Positions 53,173 through 64,000 of a DNA stretch of 64,000 nucleotides are shown here, piece by piece. A program made the translations under genes and the position numbers. The notes under the pieces are model-generated. The model was not told where the DNA came from and did no database searches. It worked only from the letters and a program-made list of their open reading frames with translations. Source of the DNA: Schistosoma mansoni (taxonomy: Eukaryota; Platyhelminthes; Trematoda; Strigeidida; Schistosomatidae); NCBI RefSeq assembly GCF_000237925.1, contig NC_031502.1, forward strand, positions 25,983,951-26,047,950. The letters run 5' to 3'. Position 1 is the stretch's first letter; each line of letters begins with the position of its first letter.

Positions 53173-54278
53173 AGAGCCAGTCAGCTACAACGTAGGACCA
53201 GGCACATATATGCATCGGTCCAAGTTGCCACATCTCATTAGCACAACAAGATGATCACCAAATTCATAGAAATAGTTACTTCAATGGTAGAAAATTTGAA
53301 TATAAGGATATAAAACAGAGAAAAAGGATTAGTTCGTAGAACGAAAGGTATAAAGTAATTTTAATCTAAAAGCTTAAGGGAAGATAAAGAGTGTATACAC
53401 CTACAATATTGTGATCGATTCTGAGCCATGTCACTCAGAGTCTCCAACCATTGATCACGATAGTCACGCGGACCCCAACCAAGTAGTCTGTATCTACCAT
53501 CATAGCTCAGACTAGAAGTTAGTGACTTCAAGCTCTTATGCCACGTTTTGGTTTGGCCACCCCTAACTCTCTCTCAACTGTCTCCAACACTAGTCAGCAT
53601 AGCGCGTCGTGGTAATCGGTGTTCAGGCATACGTAACACGTGGCCCAACCATCTCAGTCGATGAAGATTCATCACCTCATCAACTGGTTTACCATCACTC
53701 TCTAATAACCTGCGTCTAACCTCACTATTACTTACCCGGTGATCCCAGCAGACGCGAGCAATATTTCTAAGGCATCTGTGGTCAAATACTAGTAACTTAC
53801 GAGTATCTTCTACTCTTAATGACCACGTCTCAAAGCCGTAAAATAGTACAGAGCGAACTGCTGCGCAGTATACTCATCCCTTAATTGATAGATGGATATC
53901 TCGTCATCTCCATTGGTGACGTAAGTTGGCAAAAGCCAAACGAGCTTTTTGAATCCGTGCTGCGATTTTGCTAGACACCGACCCATTAGGGTTTGACTAC
54001 TTCACTCCCTATCCTTAGTTCAGATGTTGACACAGGCCAGTCCTGGAGTATCAATTTACATTTAGATGGGGAGAAACGCATCCCGAACATCCTTGCATTC
54101 TTACTCAGTGCTAACAGAAGATTCTGCATTTTGTCAGCGTCTTCACCAAACAGGACTATGTCATCTGCGTATCCTAAGTCGATAAGTGGACCTCCTGATA
54201 GCAGATCAATGTCCGAAAACTCAGTCGACGAGAGTGTTATTTCCAGTAGTAGGTCTACATTGAAAACTCCGCCTGTAG

Positions 54279-54369
54279 CTCCTCTGGGGGTTGCTGCCGG
54301 TCCCAAGCCCGGGTAAAGGAGGAGGGTTGGGCATGGGGTTAGCGACCCCATCCCGTAGAAAATCAACTC
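54279..54369 (+). ncRNA. Candidate HDV-like ribozyme at RTE-a 5' end
   Basis: P1 CTCCTCT (54279-54285) pairs GGAGGAG (54318-54324). P2 GGGTTG (54288-54293) pairs CAACTC (54364-54369). P3 CCGG/CCGG (54297-54300, 54309-54312) closes the 8-nt loop TCCCAAGC. P4 ATGGGG/CCCCAT (54333-54338, 54346-54351) closes TTAGCGA. The order fits the HDV double pseudoknot. It starts 14 nt inside the element, and the joining strand CCCGTAGAAAAT lacks the usual C-U-A-A, so confidence is lower than for RTE-b. Confidence 0.55.
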
Positions 54370-54442
54370 GCTAAAAAAACGCCAACCAGAAAAAAATCAT
54401 TCAAACCATTCAAACTCTGCCCTGGGAGTTGAAGGAATAATT

Positions 54443-55369
54443 ATGACGTCTCATGATGAAAGCCGAGTTCCTTCGGAAGTCATGAGGCCGATGCACCTTC
54501 TTACAACCAGAGCGACAATTTTTATAGGTACATGGAATGTCCGAACAATGTGGGAGACCGGAAGAGTCTTTCAAATTGCTGCAGAAATGAGAAAATACAA
54601 CCTGGAGGTGCTTGGAATCAGTGAAACACATTGGACGCAGGTTGGGCAACAACGACTGTCTTCAGGAGAACTTCTGTTATACTCCGGTCATGAAGAAGAA
54701 AATGCCCCACATACACAAGGAGTTGCATTGATGCTGTCCAGAAAAGCACAAAATGCACTTATAGGATGGGAATCTCATGAACCGAGGATCATCAAAGCCT
54801 CCTTCAAAACAAAGAGACAGGGCATTACAATGAACGTCATCCAATGCTATGCGCCTACCAACGACTACGATGAAGACGCTAAAGACCAATTCTACGATAG
54901 GCTGCAGTCGATCTTCGAGAAGTGCCCAACCAAGGACCTGACAATTCTGATGGGAGATCTCAATGCTAAGGTTGGAATGGACAACACTGGATACGAAGAC
55001 GTCATGGGACAACATGGACTGGGAGAAAGGAACGAAAATGGTGAGAGATTTGCAAACCTATCTGCCTTCAATAAACTGGTTATAGGTGGCACCATATTCC
55101 CACACAAAAACATACACAAAGCCACTTGGATTTCACCGGATCACACTACACAGAATCAAATCGACCATATCTGCATCAACAAAAGGTCCAGGAGGACGAT
55201 GGAAGATGTGAGAACCAGAAGAGGAGCTGATATAGCATCCGATCATCATTTGCTGGTCGCCAAGATGAGACTAAAACTTAAGAAACACTTGACAACAGCG
55301 CGGACAACATCACAAAAGTTTGATAGGCCTTTCTTCGAGATGCTGACAAACTCAACAAATTCAACATAG
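54443..55369 (+). CDS. RTE-a APE-type endonuclease frame (308 aa)
   Basis: APE-like fold motifs: TWNVRTMWETGRVFQIAAEM, ISETHW (catalytic Glu), CYAPTNDYDEDAKD, MGDLNAKVG (Asp-Asn pair), NQIDHICI and SDHHLLVAKM (catalytic Asp-His near residue 275). The last 20 residues are out of frame because of a one-base loss near 55335. The endonuclease nicks the target for reverse transcription. The start ATG follows a short 5' UTR with the candidate ribozyme. Confidence 0.92.
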   Translation: MTSHDESRVPSEVMRPMHLLTTRATIFIGTWNVRTMWETGRVFQIAAEMRKYNLEVLGISETHWTQVGQQRLSSGELLLYSGHEEENAPHTQGVALMLSRKAQNALIGWESHEPRIIKASFKTKRQGITMNVIQCYAPTNDYDEDAKDQFYDRLQSIFEKCPTKDLTILMGDLNAKVGMDNTGYEDVMGQHGLGERNENGERFANLSAFNKLVIGGTIFPHKNIHKATWISPDHTTQNQIDHICINKRSRRTMEDVRTRRGADIASDHHLLVAKMRLKLKKHLTTARTTSQKFDRPFFEMLTNSTNST

Positions 55370-57459
55370 CCCTCAGCAACAGGTTCGAGGCCTTTCATGA
55401 TCTACTCAGTGGAGAGGGAACTACCATGGAGAGCAACTGGAAAGGTATCAAGGAGGCAATCGTTTCAACATGTCAAGAGGTTCTGGGTCAAAAGAAGCAC
55501 CATCACAAGGAATAGATCACTGTTGGTACACTGGATAAAATTGAAGAAAGGAGGAACAAGAAGGCAGCAATCAATATCAGCCGAACCAGAGCGGAAAAAG
55601 CCAAGGCACAAGCCGAATACACAGAGGCAAACAAGCAAGTGAAGAGGAGCATCAGAACCGACAAACGTAAATATGTGGAAGATTTAGCGATGACAGCGGA
55701 AAAGGCTGCAAGAGAAGGAAACATGAGACAACTGTATGATACAACAAAGAAACTTGCTGGAAATTACCGTAAGCCAGAAAGACCAGTGAAAAGCAAGGAA
55801 GGCAAAGTAATCACCGACATTAAAGAACAACGAAACAGTTGGGTAGAACACTTCAAAGAACTCTTGGATCGACCAGCTCCACTGAACCTACCCAACATCG
55901 AAGCAGCACCCACGGACCTCCCAATCGATGTTGGCCCACCAACAATTGAAGAGATCAGCATGGCCATTAGACAAATCAAGAGCGGCAAAGCAGCGGGACC
56001 AGACAACATCCCGGCAGAGGCACTGAAAGCAAATGTAGCAGCAACTGCAAAGATACTCCACATCCTCTTCAGTAAGATTTGGGACGAAGAACATGTACCA
56101 ACAGACTGGAAAGAAGGACTTCTGATCAAGATACCAAAGAAAGGCGATCTCAGCAAGTGCGACAACTACAGGGTCATCACTCTCCTCTCAATACCAGGAA
56201 AAGTCTTCAACAGAGTATTGTTAAACAGGATGAAGGATTCCGTGGACGCCCAACTTCGAGATCAACAAGCTGGATTTCGTAAGGATAGATCGTGCACAGA
56301 TCAAATCGCAACTCTACGTATCATTGTGGAACAATCAATCGAATGGAATTCATCACTGTACATCAACTTCATCGACTACGAGAAGGCATTTGATAGCGTG
56401 GACAGGACGGCACTATGGAGACTTCTTCGACACTACGGCGTGCCTGAGAAGATAGTCAATATCATACGGAACCCCTATGATGGACTAAACTGCCAAATCG
56501 TCCGCGGAGGACAACTCACCGACTCGTTTGAAGTAAAGACCGGTGTTAGACAAGGTTGCTTACTCTCACCCTTTCTCTTTCTCCTGGTGATCGACTGGAT
56601 CATGAAGACGTCAACATCTGGAGGAAATCACGGGATACAGTGGACAGGCAGGAGGCAGCTTGACGATTTAGACTTCGCGGATGATCTGGCTCTTCTATCA
56701 CAAACGCAACAACAAATGCAGGAGAAAACGACCAGAGTAGCAGCAGCCTCAGCAGCAGTAGGTCTCAATATAAACAAAGAGAAAAGCAAGACTCTCCGAT
56801 ATAATACAATATGTACCAATCAAATTACACTTGACGGAGAAGCTTTGGAGGATGTGGAAATCTTTACATATCTGGGCAGCACCATTGATGAACACGGTGG
56901 ATCGGATGCAGATGTGAGGGCGCGGATCGGCAAAGCAAGAGCAGCATACCTACAACTGAAAAACATCTGGAGCTCAAAACAATTGTCAACCAACACCAAG
57001 GTTAGAATTTTCAATACAAATGTGAAGACAGTTCTACTGTATGGGGCGGAGACTTGGAAAACTACGAAAGCCATTATCCAGAAGATACAAGTGTTTATTA
57101 ACAGCTGTCTACGCAAGATACTTCGGATCAGATGGCCAGACACTATCAGCAACAAGTTACTGTGCGAGACAACAAACCAGATCCCAGCGGAGGAAGAAGT
57201 CAAGAAGAAGCGCTGGAAGTGGATTGGGCACACCTTGAGGAAATCACCTAATTGCGTCACAAGACAAGCCCTCACATGGAATCCTGAAGGTCAAAGGAGA
57301 AGAGGAAGACCAAAGAACACATTACGCCGAGAAATAGAGACAGACATGAGAAGAATGAACAAGAACTGGATAGAACTAGAAAAGAAGGCCCAGGACAGAG
57401 TGGGTTGGAGAAAGCTGGTCGGCGGCCTATGCTCCATTGGGAGTAACAGGCGTAAGTAA
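55345..57459 (+). CDS. RTE-a reverse transcriptase frame (606 aa after the TAG)
   Basis: The frame opens at about 55345 ([20 protein letters not shown]), is crossed by TAG at 55513-55515, and is open to 57459. RT motifs: [72 protein letters not shown] (first catalytic Asp), [38 protein letters not shown] (FADD box). The C-terminal region has [40 protein letters not shown] and [13 protein letters not shown]. All catalytic residues are present. Confidence 0.95.
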
Positions 57460-60023
57460 GTAAGTAAGTAAGGTCTACATTGAAGTTAAACAAAAATGGG
57501 GATAGTGGACAACTTTGTCGGACACCACTTGAGGTTGTAAAATCAGATGACAGTTCGCCATAAGCTCTTACTCAATTCATAATGTTCGAATAAAGAGCCT
57601 TCACAAGGTTTATGTACTTCTGAGGTACGCCTTTCAATAACAGACACTGCCACAAAACTTCTTGCTCTACAGAGTCAAAAACTATCATTGTCTGTCGCCG
57701 GTAAACATGCTTTTGTTCTAAAATCTGACGAATAGTGAATATGTGATCGATACAGTCACGACCAGGTCTGAAGCCAGCCTGATTTTCTCGTGTTTGCAGT
57801 TCACAAGTCTTTGTTAGGCGCCCGATGTTTTTTCAGTCTAGTATTTTAGATACTATATTAGCCAAACTAATCCCTCTATGGTTATTACAGGATGATTTTG
57901 ACCTGTTTTTATATATTGGGACAACCAGTGATTGTGATCAGTCAGATGAGATTACGTCCAACTCCCAGATTTTAGCTAACATATTAGTCATCCTAATCGC
58001 TAAAATCGGACCACTATATTTAAAGACCTCTGAAGCCAATCCACCTGGATCGGCTGCTCTTCCTCGTTTCAGATTAGCTGTAACCTTTTGAACTTCAGCT
58101 AGAGTTGAGGGACCTACTTTAATGTTCCATTCACACTGTTTGGGAATAGTGGGTAACTGTAAAGTAGCTGAAGGCCAGCTAAACTGTTCTCTAAAGTGTT
58201 CCGCCCATCGTTCTAAACATCTGGGCTGAGAGCAGATAAGGGTTCCGTCTTTTTCTGAGATTGTTTCGCTTACAGTTGACTTCTTAATTCCAGTTTCTTT
58301 TATTAGTCTGAAGAGTTGTCTGGTGTTGCCTACAACTGCTGCCTTTTCCATCTCTTCTACTTTCGCCCTTCATCGTGTTTAAAGCCTGATGGGATGAGTT
58401 TACGAGGATCCATCAGTGCAATAGACTTAGAAGAAATCCATTGGTTTTTGTAACCCTTTGGTTTAAATCACTAACAGATGTTACTGCTGTTTCTACAGCT
58501 GTTCGCATATCTTTCCAAGCAACATCTGGGTCAGCCTCATTTACAGAACTGCCTAGATGTGAACTCAGTTGTTCCGGGAACTTACTTTTGGCTTTCTCGT
58601 CACTCAGTTCAATTCTAATGGGTCTTCTTAATGTTGATTTTCTGCGTTCAGCGAAGCGAAAACAAATGCGTGCTCGTATCAAAGCGGGATCAGAGTCTAA
58701 ATATGTATTCCAGTACGGGCGACAGTCTTCCTTCGAGCCTCTCCAACAATGACTGATGGAAATATAGTCTATTTGAGTCCATCGTTCTTTTGGTGCAGGT
58801 GGTCGCCATGTTAGACGAAGTCTCTCCTTATGCTTAAAATTAGTGTTTGCTAAATATAAACGATTGTCTGAGCATAGTTGCAACAGACGATCACCATTGT
58901 CTGTTCGCTTAGCCGGAATACTAAAATACCCACTTAAATGTCTTTCTGTTTGGTTTAAGCTACCTAATTGGGCATTAAAGTCACCCGCTACTATGTCTGA
59001 GCGCTTAGCTTTTTGAAGAAGCTCAGAGAGCTTTCTGTAAAAGTCATCTTTCACTTCATCCGGGCTACAGTCAGTGAGAGCATAGGCAGAAACGACGAAA
59101 AGGCAACGACGTGTGTCCCTATTCTTTCGAGTTCTTACGGAACCATTTGGCCGGACAGCACACAGGCGACCGTTAACGGGGATCTAATAGTGCTTGTCCT
59201 GCCCTCGTACTAAGTGCTATGCCTACACCTGCAAGTCTACGAGAACTAGCTATCAGGTCGCCAGATGCACGGAGGGTCTATTTCGTCGGCTGTCCATTTT
59301 GGCGAGGTGAGGTCAAATGAATGACCACACAAGGATCCTGTATGCGTGTTTCGGAGACACAACATACATCAATGGTACGTGATTCCAGGGTCTTAACGAT
59401 GGAAATCTGCTGGCCGATTTAACATAGGGTATGTACGTTGAAGGCTCCAATGTGTAGTTTGGAGCGAGGTTTTAATAGACCTGGGACAGTGTTTCGCGCA
59501 CTAGAATCGTTGGCCATGGTGACACTTGAGGAGGAAGCTGAAAGAAGAAGAAGTTTGGTGTTGAAAGTCAAGGTGGGAGGAATAATAGGAATTGACGAGA
59601 AATTGATTATGAATACAGTGATCTTGAGTGCTTTTAGAAATATGAGGACAGTTATCACTTCCTGGTTCCCCACAGCGTGGAATGGTCCTTCTAGAAATAC
59701 CTAAAAAGGAAATAGGGCTAGAAGTGGCCTTAGTGACCTGAGAGCGTGACCGCAGTGCCCAAGGGACAACTTCTTGAGCCAAGTCACACGCGACTATTTT
59801 TGAGTAATTTTCGTGTTAGCTCCGTACATGTTGAAACCTTACCGCCGGAGACGGATATCTGTAGGATAAGGTGAGGTGTGCATTCTACGGTAGCCCTTTT
59901 CCAACTTCACTCCTCCTTGTGGGAAGGCAGCATCGCTGTTATGCTGGTTGTCTGAAGGAAATACCTTACTTCCTTCATACCTCTGTACAGTCAGCATTAC
60001 GGCTTCTCCCTCGGACCTTGGGT

Positions 60024-60153
60024 TTGCTGCTTTTAGTCTTATCACTCTTCAACCGACCTATTTGGCATGGTAGGACCTTGAGGAACGATCGTTCCAGCCA
60101 GTATAGCTCGATTGGTTGATCACGATAGGCAAGCCCGACCACCAAGTCAAGGT
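60024..60153 (-). ncRNA. HDV-like ribozyme (predicted), RTE-b type, 5'-clipped
   Basis: Same element position as the copies at 20347 and 25659, but the first ~10 bases including the P1 5' strand are missing. P2' GCAGCAA and the ACTAAAA joining strand remain. It cannot cleave as it stands. Confidence 0.6.
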
Positions 60154-61164
60154 AGCAGCGAAATGACTATACATCAACGGTTTGATGATTCTAAGTCAAT
60201 ACATACTAGAATGATTTTTCATTCCGGTCTACACACTACCATAATTATTTTCAAATTTGTCATCGAACCACACCTGATTGAATTTACTAAAAAGACGAAA
60301 ACAATTTACTAAAACTATTTTCAAAGCTTTCAAATCTATGTCACGTAAATCTCTGAAAATTGAAACGAATATAGATATGTCTGTCTTAAATAAAACAAAG
60401 AGGTGCATAATCTGTTGTAAGTGATGTTCTGTTACTAACGAAGTGGCATGTTTTAGAACTTAGTAGTAGTATGATTATACGCTTTTACTGTTAACTTGCA
60501 AAGCAACAGTGAACATGTCTGATCACTTTAACTGTTGTTTAAAGTTGAGAATAGTAGATAGAACAAAAAGTGCATATGGTATACATTTAACCGTATACAC
60601 TAGCAAATATGACGGAAGCTTTGTAAGAGAATCGAATTATAACGCAGGATTATTTTTGAAAATTAACTTTCTTCTTTGATGTTATATAGCAATAATGTGT
60701 TTTGATATTAAAAAAACCGACAGAAGTGTAGGAAGTAATTTCCTACAGACACAATTCTAAACTACTCCCCAGACTGTCTAGTACAGAGTCTTAGCTTAGC
60801 GAAAGTCAGAACATGTAAGCTATTTGACTTGATTAGTTTTATCTGTTCCTAAAACGTAAATTAACACAGTATAGAAAGTAAACAATTAATGCAGTCTATT
60901 AAACAGGAGAAAAGAGAGACATGAATTACATACCGAACAGTAACTAGTGGACAAAAGAAATGAGTCAACAAACCTAATTTCGTTTGTGATAAACATAAAA
61001 ATTATGATTGATGAATAAACAAGACATAGCCATACAAGGTCAAAGAAAGCAAATGTGGTGGTGGGCGTTTGATGTTACCATTGCTGGATTCGTTTATGGA
61101 TTTCATTTTACAAGAAGTAGTGGACTGTGATTATCAAAGTAATTTTCAGTTTTAAATTACGAAC
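60154..61164. other. Intergenic AT-rich DNA, no recognised feature
   Basis: No frame or repeat recognised. Confidence 0.6.
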
Positions 61165-61375
61165 TGATTTTAGATAAACCACCATTGAAGACCTGGAAGC
61201 ACTGAACGGTCGTTTCTTTATGGTATGAGACTTCTCCACAGTGAACATCCACGATCGTACGCGCATGAATCAAACCCAGGTATTTCGATCTCGTGCTCAA
61301 ACGCTTGCCACATAGAAAACTGAGCCGACATCCGACGACGCTAATGTGAAACAGTTACCTACATCAGGGAATGGA
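61165..61375 (-). mobile_element. Old SINE, minus orientation
   Basis: Weak ribozyme-block and B-box similarity (ATGAATCAAACCCAGG). Forms an inverted pair with the next copy. Confidence 0.65.
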
Positions 61376-61394
61376 TGAAGATTGAACGATATCA

Positions 61395-61612
61395 TAACTT
61401 GGTTTAAGTTATACAGTAACACGATTGGATGCCAGCTCGGTTGTCAATATTTTAGGAGTTCGAACTCGAGACTAAAGATCCTGGGTCCGATCCTCGCGTG
61501 TGGAGTAGCGAGTGCGTACCGCTGTGGAGTTCTATACCATAAAGAAACGGGCGTCCAGGGCTTCCAGGTTTTCAATGGTGGTCTAGCTAAAATCATCTCG
61601 TAACCTAAACCT
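61395..61612 (+). mobile_element. Old SINE, plus orientation
   Basis: Order leader, B-box GGGTCCGATCCTC, ribozyme-like block (CGTACCGCTGTGGAGTTC, AAGAAACGG, GTC) and GGTCTAGCT tail. No intact hammerhead core. Confidence 0.7.
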
Positions 61613-63195
61613 GTGTAAATCCTACAAGCTCTACAAATCACCATTACAGCTAATCAAAATAATTGATTATTTTTATCCATAGATTTTGTTACTATGACTT
61701 CACAATTATTTTATCCTATGTAATCAGATCCTGCAGTCCCTGTGAAATGTTAAGATGTAACGGTCAAATCGGTAATCGAGTAAAGGTATGTATTCACTCG
61801 TAAAATTGTATCCTTACACAAAACTGTTATTGATTGGTGAAGTAAATATAAGCCATCATTACATTTTTTGGAAAAGGAATTATGACAGTAGGTACGCCTC
61901 ATATTGTAGTGAATGAGAACACGAGTGGGAACAATCGAATGTATTTGGCAAGGAAATTATGAACTATCTCACTTAAATCTGACAACCATACAATAAACAG
62001 TCAATTCGCAAAATATAAATCAATTTTCTCAATATTGACCATTCCTTCTGCAAATATCAGTCTACAGTATCCGAGTATTATTGTTCATGCATTTTCATAC
62101 CAATTGCGTCCCGTCCCCGTTCTCTACTTACCGATTTTCTATTGAAATACATTCAATGCCCGACCATCGTTATATACTACTTGTTTGGATATAAGTAGCC
62201 CACATCACAATATTTGTAGTGACAGCAGTGAACATAAATAAATAGACTGAAAAACTCATCTAGCAATGAAATCGATTTCTCAGTTTGATTTTTATCATTG
62301 CATTTTTATCACACATTTTACATAGGGAATTAGTGTGTTCTACCGTAACTCTTCATGTATTTGGTTTCTTTATTTATTAAGTGTAATTAGCTATTTTTGC
62401 TTGTTTGGCTTATAGTTAATGTTTCGTGTTTGAAGATTCTTCTTATCATTCAGTTGCTCAAAGTGGCTAGTAATTTTTACCCTTAGGGTCTTTATTATAG
62501 TGATACAAAAGCAAAATTATGGAAAGTGGACATAATGAATTATTTTAGATTCTAACAAGAACTTGTTACTTCTCGATGAAGAATACCCTTAAATATTATT
62601 ATAACAAAAAAGGTGTAATTAAGATGTTTACTACCATAGTAGAATAGTTTTGGCGTTTTCTTTTGAAAATCAAATTGGTGATATCTATTTAATTCCAAAA
62701 CCAATATTGATTTGAATGAACCATTGAAATTACTTGAAACAAATGAATAAAATGATGTGATCTTAGCAACCATAAGCAGCTTGATCAAACGTTTTTTCCC
62801 AAAGCTAAATAATAAAATGCAACTTGGTAAGATTATTAGTAAACAGTAAAATAGTACGAATTACATGACATGACTAACCATTGAGTTGATTTCTCATGAT
62901 ACCGTCCGTGAGCTACGTACAAGTACTGAACAATCCTAGAGTGGTTAAAGAAATCCAATAACTTTGAAAATCACTACCAAGGTTAAAACATTTTTTTGCA
63001 AATGAACAAAATAGTTTGTGACTTTTAATTATGGGACCAACCACCCTTTTTTTAAATTAAGTACAGAATTAACTAGATTACACATGATTCCCCTCGCTAG
63101 CTTTCACAATATTTTATACAACATCTAGTCCTAAGTTATATAGAGTAGATATAGAATTTTCAATTTTTCATAAACATTTTATAAACTATTATCTT
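61613..63195. other. Intergenic AT-rich DNA, no recognised feature
   Basis: No frame or repeat recognised. Confidence 0.6.
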
Positions 63196-63199
63196 TGTT

Positions 63200-63405
63200 T
63201 ATAGTTAAAATCATGAGTCGATTGAAGTTAGACCGCCGTAGAAAACCTAGAAGCACTGGACGGCCGTTTCGTCCTATTGTGGGACTACTCAGCAGTGCGC
63301 ATCCACGATCCCGCCTCGCGAGATTCGAACCCAGCACCTACCAATCCACGAAATTGAGCAACCATTCACTGATGTTTTCAGTGAGTTGATATTTCCCAAC
63401 AGACC
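63200..63405 (-). mobile_element. Hammerhead SINE with internal deletion
   Basis: Ribozyme block at 63255-63312 has GTCCCACAATAGGAC, GAAA, CGGCCGTC and CAGTGC/GCACTG stem I, but the core reads CTGAGTA. The A-box half of the tRNA region is deleted (CCTACCAATCCACGA junction). Confidence 0.85.
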
Positions 63406-63812
63406 TGATCACACTTCCAAGATAAATGAAGTTGTAGACGCATCCGACCACTCCATTCCTTATCCTTAGTTCAGGTGTTGATGCAGGCCAGCACTGAAGC
63501 GACAACTTGTATTCAGACGAAAATAAACGAATCCCAAACATCCTGTCACTGTTGCTCAGTACTGCCAAGAGACTGTATTTTATGGCGTATTAACTAAACA
63601 GGACTATGTCATCTTTGTATTCTAAGTTAATAAGCGAACCTCCTGGTAGATAAATTCCTGAAAATTTAGTCGACGAAAATGTTATTTCTAACATTAGGTC
63701 TATAACGAAATTAAACCAAAGTGGAGATAGCGGACAGCCTTGCCGGACACCACTTGGGGTTGCGAAGTCAGATGACAGTTAGCCATATGCTCTCACTAGA
63801 CTGTTTGAGAAG
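63406..63812 (-). mobile_element. RTE-b LINE RT fragment, cut by the final gap
   Basis: The minus strand reads AVLSNSDRMFGIRLFSSEYK and RIRNGVVGCVYNFIYLGSVI, with the reverse-strand region around the ADD box and GVRQGCPLSPLWFNFVI at 63700-63750. It runs into the N run. Confidence 0.88.
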
Positions 63813-64000
63813 NNNNNNNNNNNNNNNNNNNNNNNNNNNNNNNNNNNNNNNNNNNNNNNNNNNNNNNNNNNNNNNNNNNNNNNNNNNNNNNNNNNNNNNN
63901 NNNNNNNNNNNNNNNNNNNNNNNNNNNNNNNNNNNNNNNNNNNNNNNNNNNNNNNNNNNNNNNNNNNNNNNNNNNNNNNNNNNNNNNNNNNNNNNNNNNN
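63813..64000. other. Assembly gap at window end
   Basis: N to the end of the window. Confidence 1.

Larger units (their letters stand above)
54265..57470 (+). mobile_element. RTE-a LINE, complete and nearly intact
   Basis: 3206 bp inserted in RTE-b, flanked by the 14-bp duplication AGGTCTACATTGAA at 54251-54264 and 57471-57484. 5' UTR 178 bp, endonuclease, RT, and a (GTAA)n tail. Only two lesions separate the endonuclease and RT frames: a one-base loss near 55335 and a TAG at 55513-55515 (Trp in related copies). It is the youngest-looking LINE in the window. Related fragments lie at 5786, 11100, 14848, 24372 and 28077. Confidence 0.95.
53174..60153 (-). mobile_element. RTE-b LINE, near full length, split by an RTE-a insertion
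   Basis: Minus strand from 60153 to 53174, interrupted at 54265-57470; about 3.76 kb without the insert. 5' UTR with ribozyme (60153-59680), start of endonuclease near 59673-59425 (KLHIGAFNVHTLC), endonuclease 59054-58413 (VAGDFNAQLGSLNQTE, RWTQIDYISI), linker 58351-57938 (RCLERWAEHFREQFSWPSAT, GRAADPGGLASEVFKYSGP), RT core 57930-57485 and 54250-53990 (QAGFRPGRDCIDHIFTIRQI, GVRQSCPLSPFLFNFNVD, LGYADDIVLFGEDADKM, GMRFSPSKCK), C terminus to ~53480 ([20 protein letters not shown]), 3' UTR to 53174. RTE-clade layout with one endonuclease-RT polyprotein; several stops and frame changes. SR2-like by layout, but not verified. Confidence 0.92.

Overview
This is an AT-rich animal nuclear window that looks like a blood fluke (Schistosoma), although species cannot be read from it. 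Pointers are several RTE-clade LINEs of the SR2/SR3 kind, CR1-type LINEs, a Penelope-like element with a GIY-YIG endonuclease, and tRNA-derived SINEs carrying a hammerhead ribozyme (the Sm-alpha theme). There are also long repeat-filled introns next to very short ones. About 590 bases are N (gaps at 26280-26479, 44278-44477 and 63813-64000). Host genes: two could be assembled exon by exon, both on the minus strand and in tandem. MMADHC-like (cobalamin trafficking, five coding exons, 32801 to 28827, predicted 259 aa) lies just upstream of an RPUSD4-like mitochondrial RNA pseudouridine synthase. Nine RPUSD4 exons are visible from 27753 to 4103, giving 597 codons with the N terminus unresolved. 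Every RPUSD4 junction obeys GT-AG and all split codons agree. The two transcription units are only about 0.1-1 kb apart. Region by region: 1-3.3 kb is gene-poor with microsatellites. 3.3-28.7 kb is RPUSD4, whose introns are packed with a ~525-bp SINE-like retroposon (here called family A), hammerhead SINEs, RTE pieces and one solo LTR. 28.8-32.8 kb is MMADHC. 33.0-38.9 kb holds two CR1-type LINEs in opposite orientation. 42.2-50 kb holds a LINE relic, an inverted truncated Penelope copy, then a head-to-tail pair of Penelope copies whose shared 2390 bp differ at one base that I found. 50-53 kb and 60-63 kb are AT-rich DNA in which I see nothing coding. 53.2-60.2 kb is a minus-strand RTE (RTE-b) split by a nearly intact plus-strand RTE of another family (RTE-a) with a 14-bp target duplication. 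The most interesting layer is RNA-level. The 5' end of RTE-b folds on paper as an HDV-like self-cleaving ribozyme. Two short pieces containing only that 5' end (567 bp and ~208 bp) have their own target-site duplications, so they look like non-autonomous, ribozyme-bearing retroposons. RTE-a has a second HDV-like fold at its 5' end, and the SINEs carry hammerheads. Separately, most family-A copies lie 55-165 bp from an RPUSD4 exon with their 5' end facing it.
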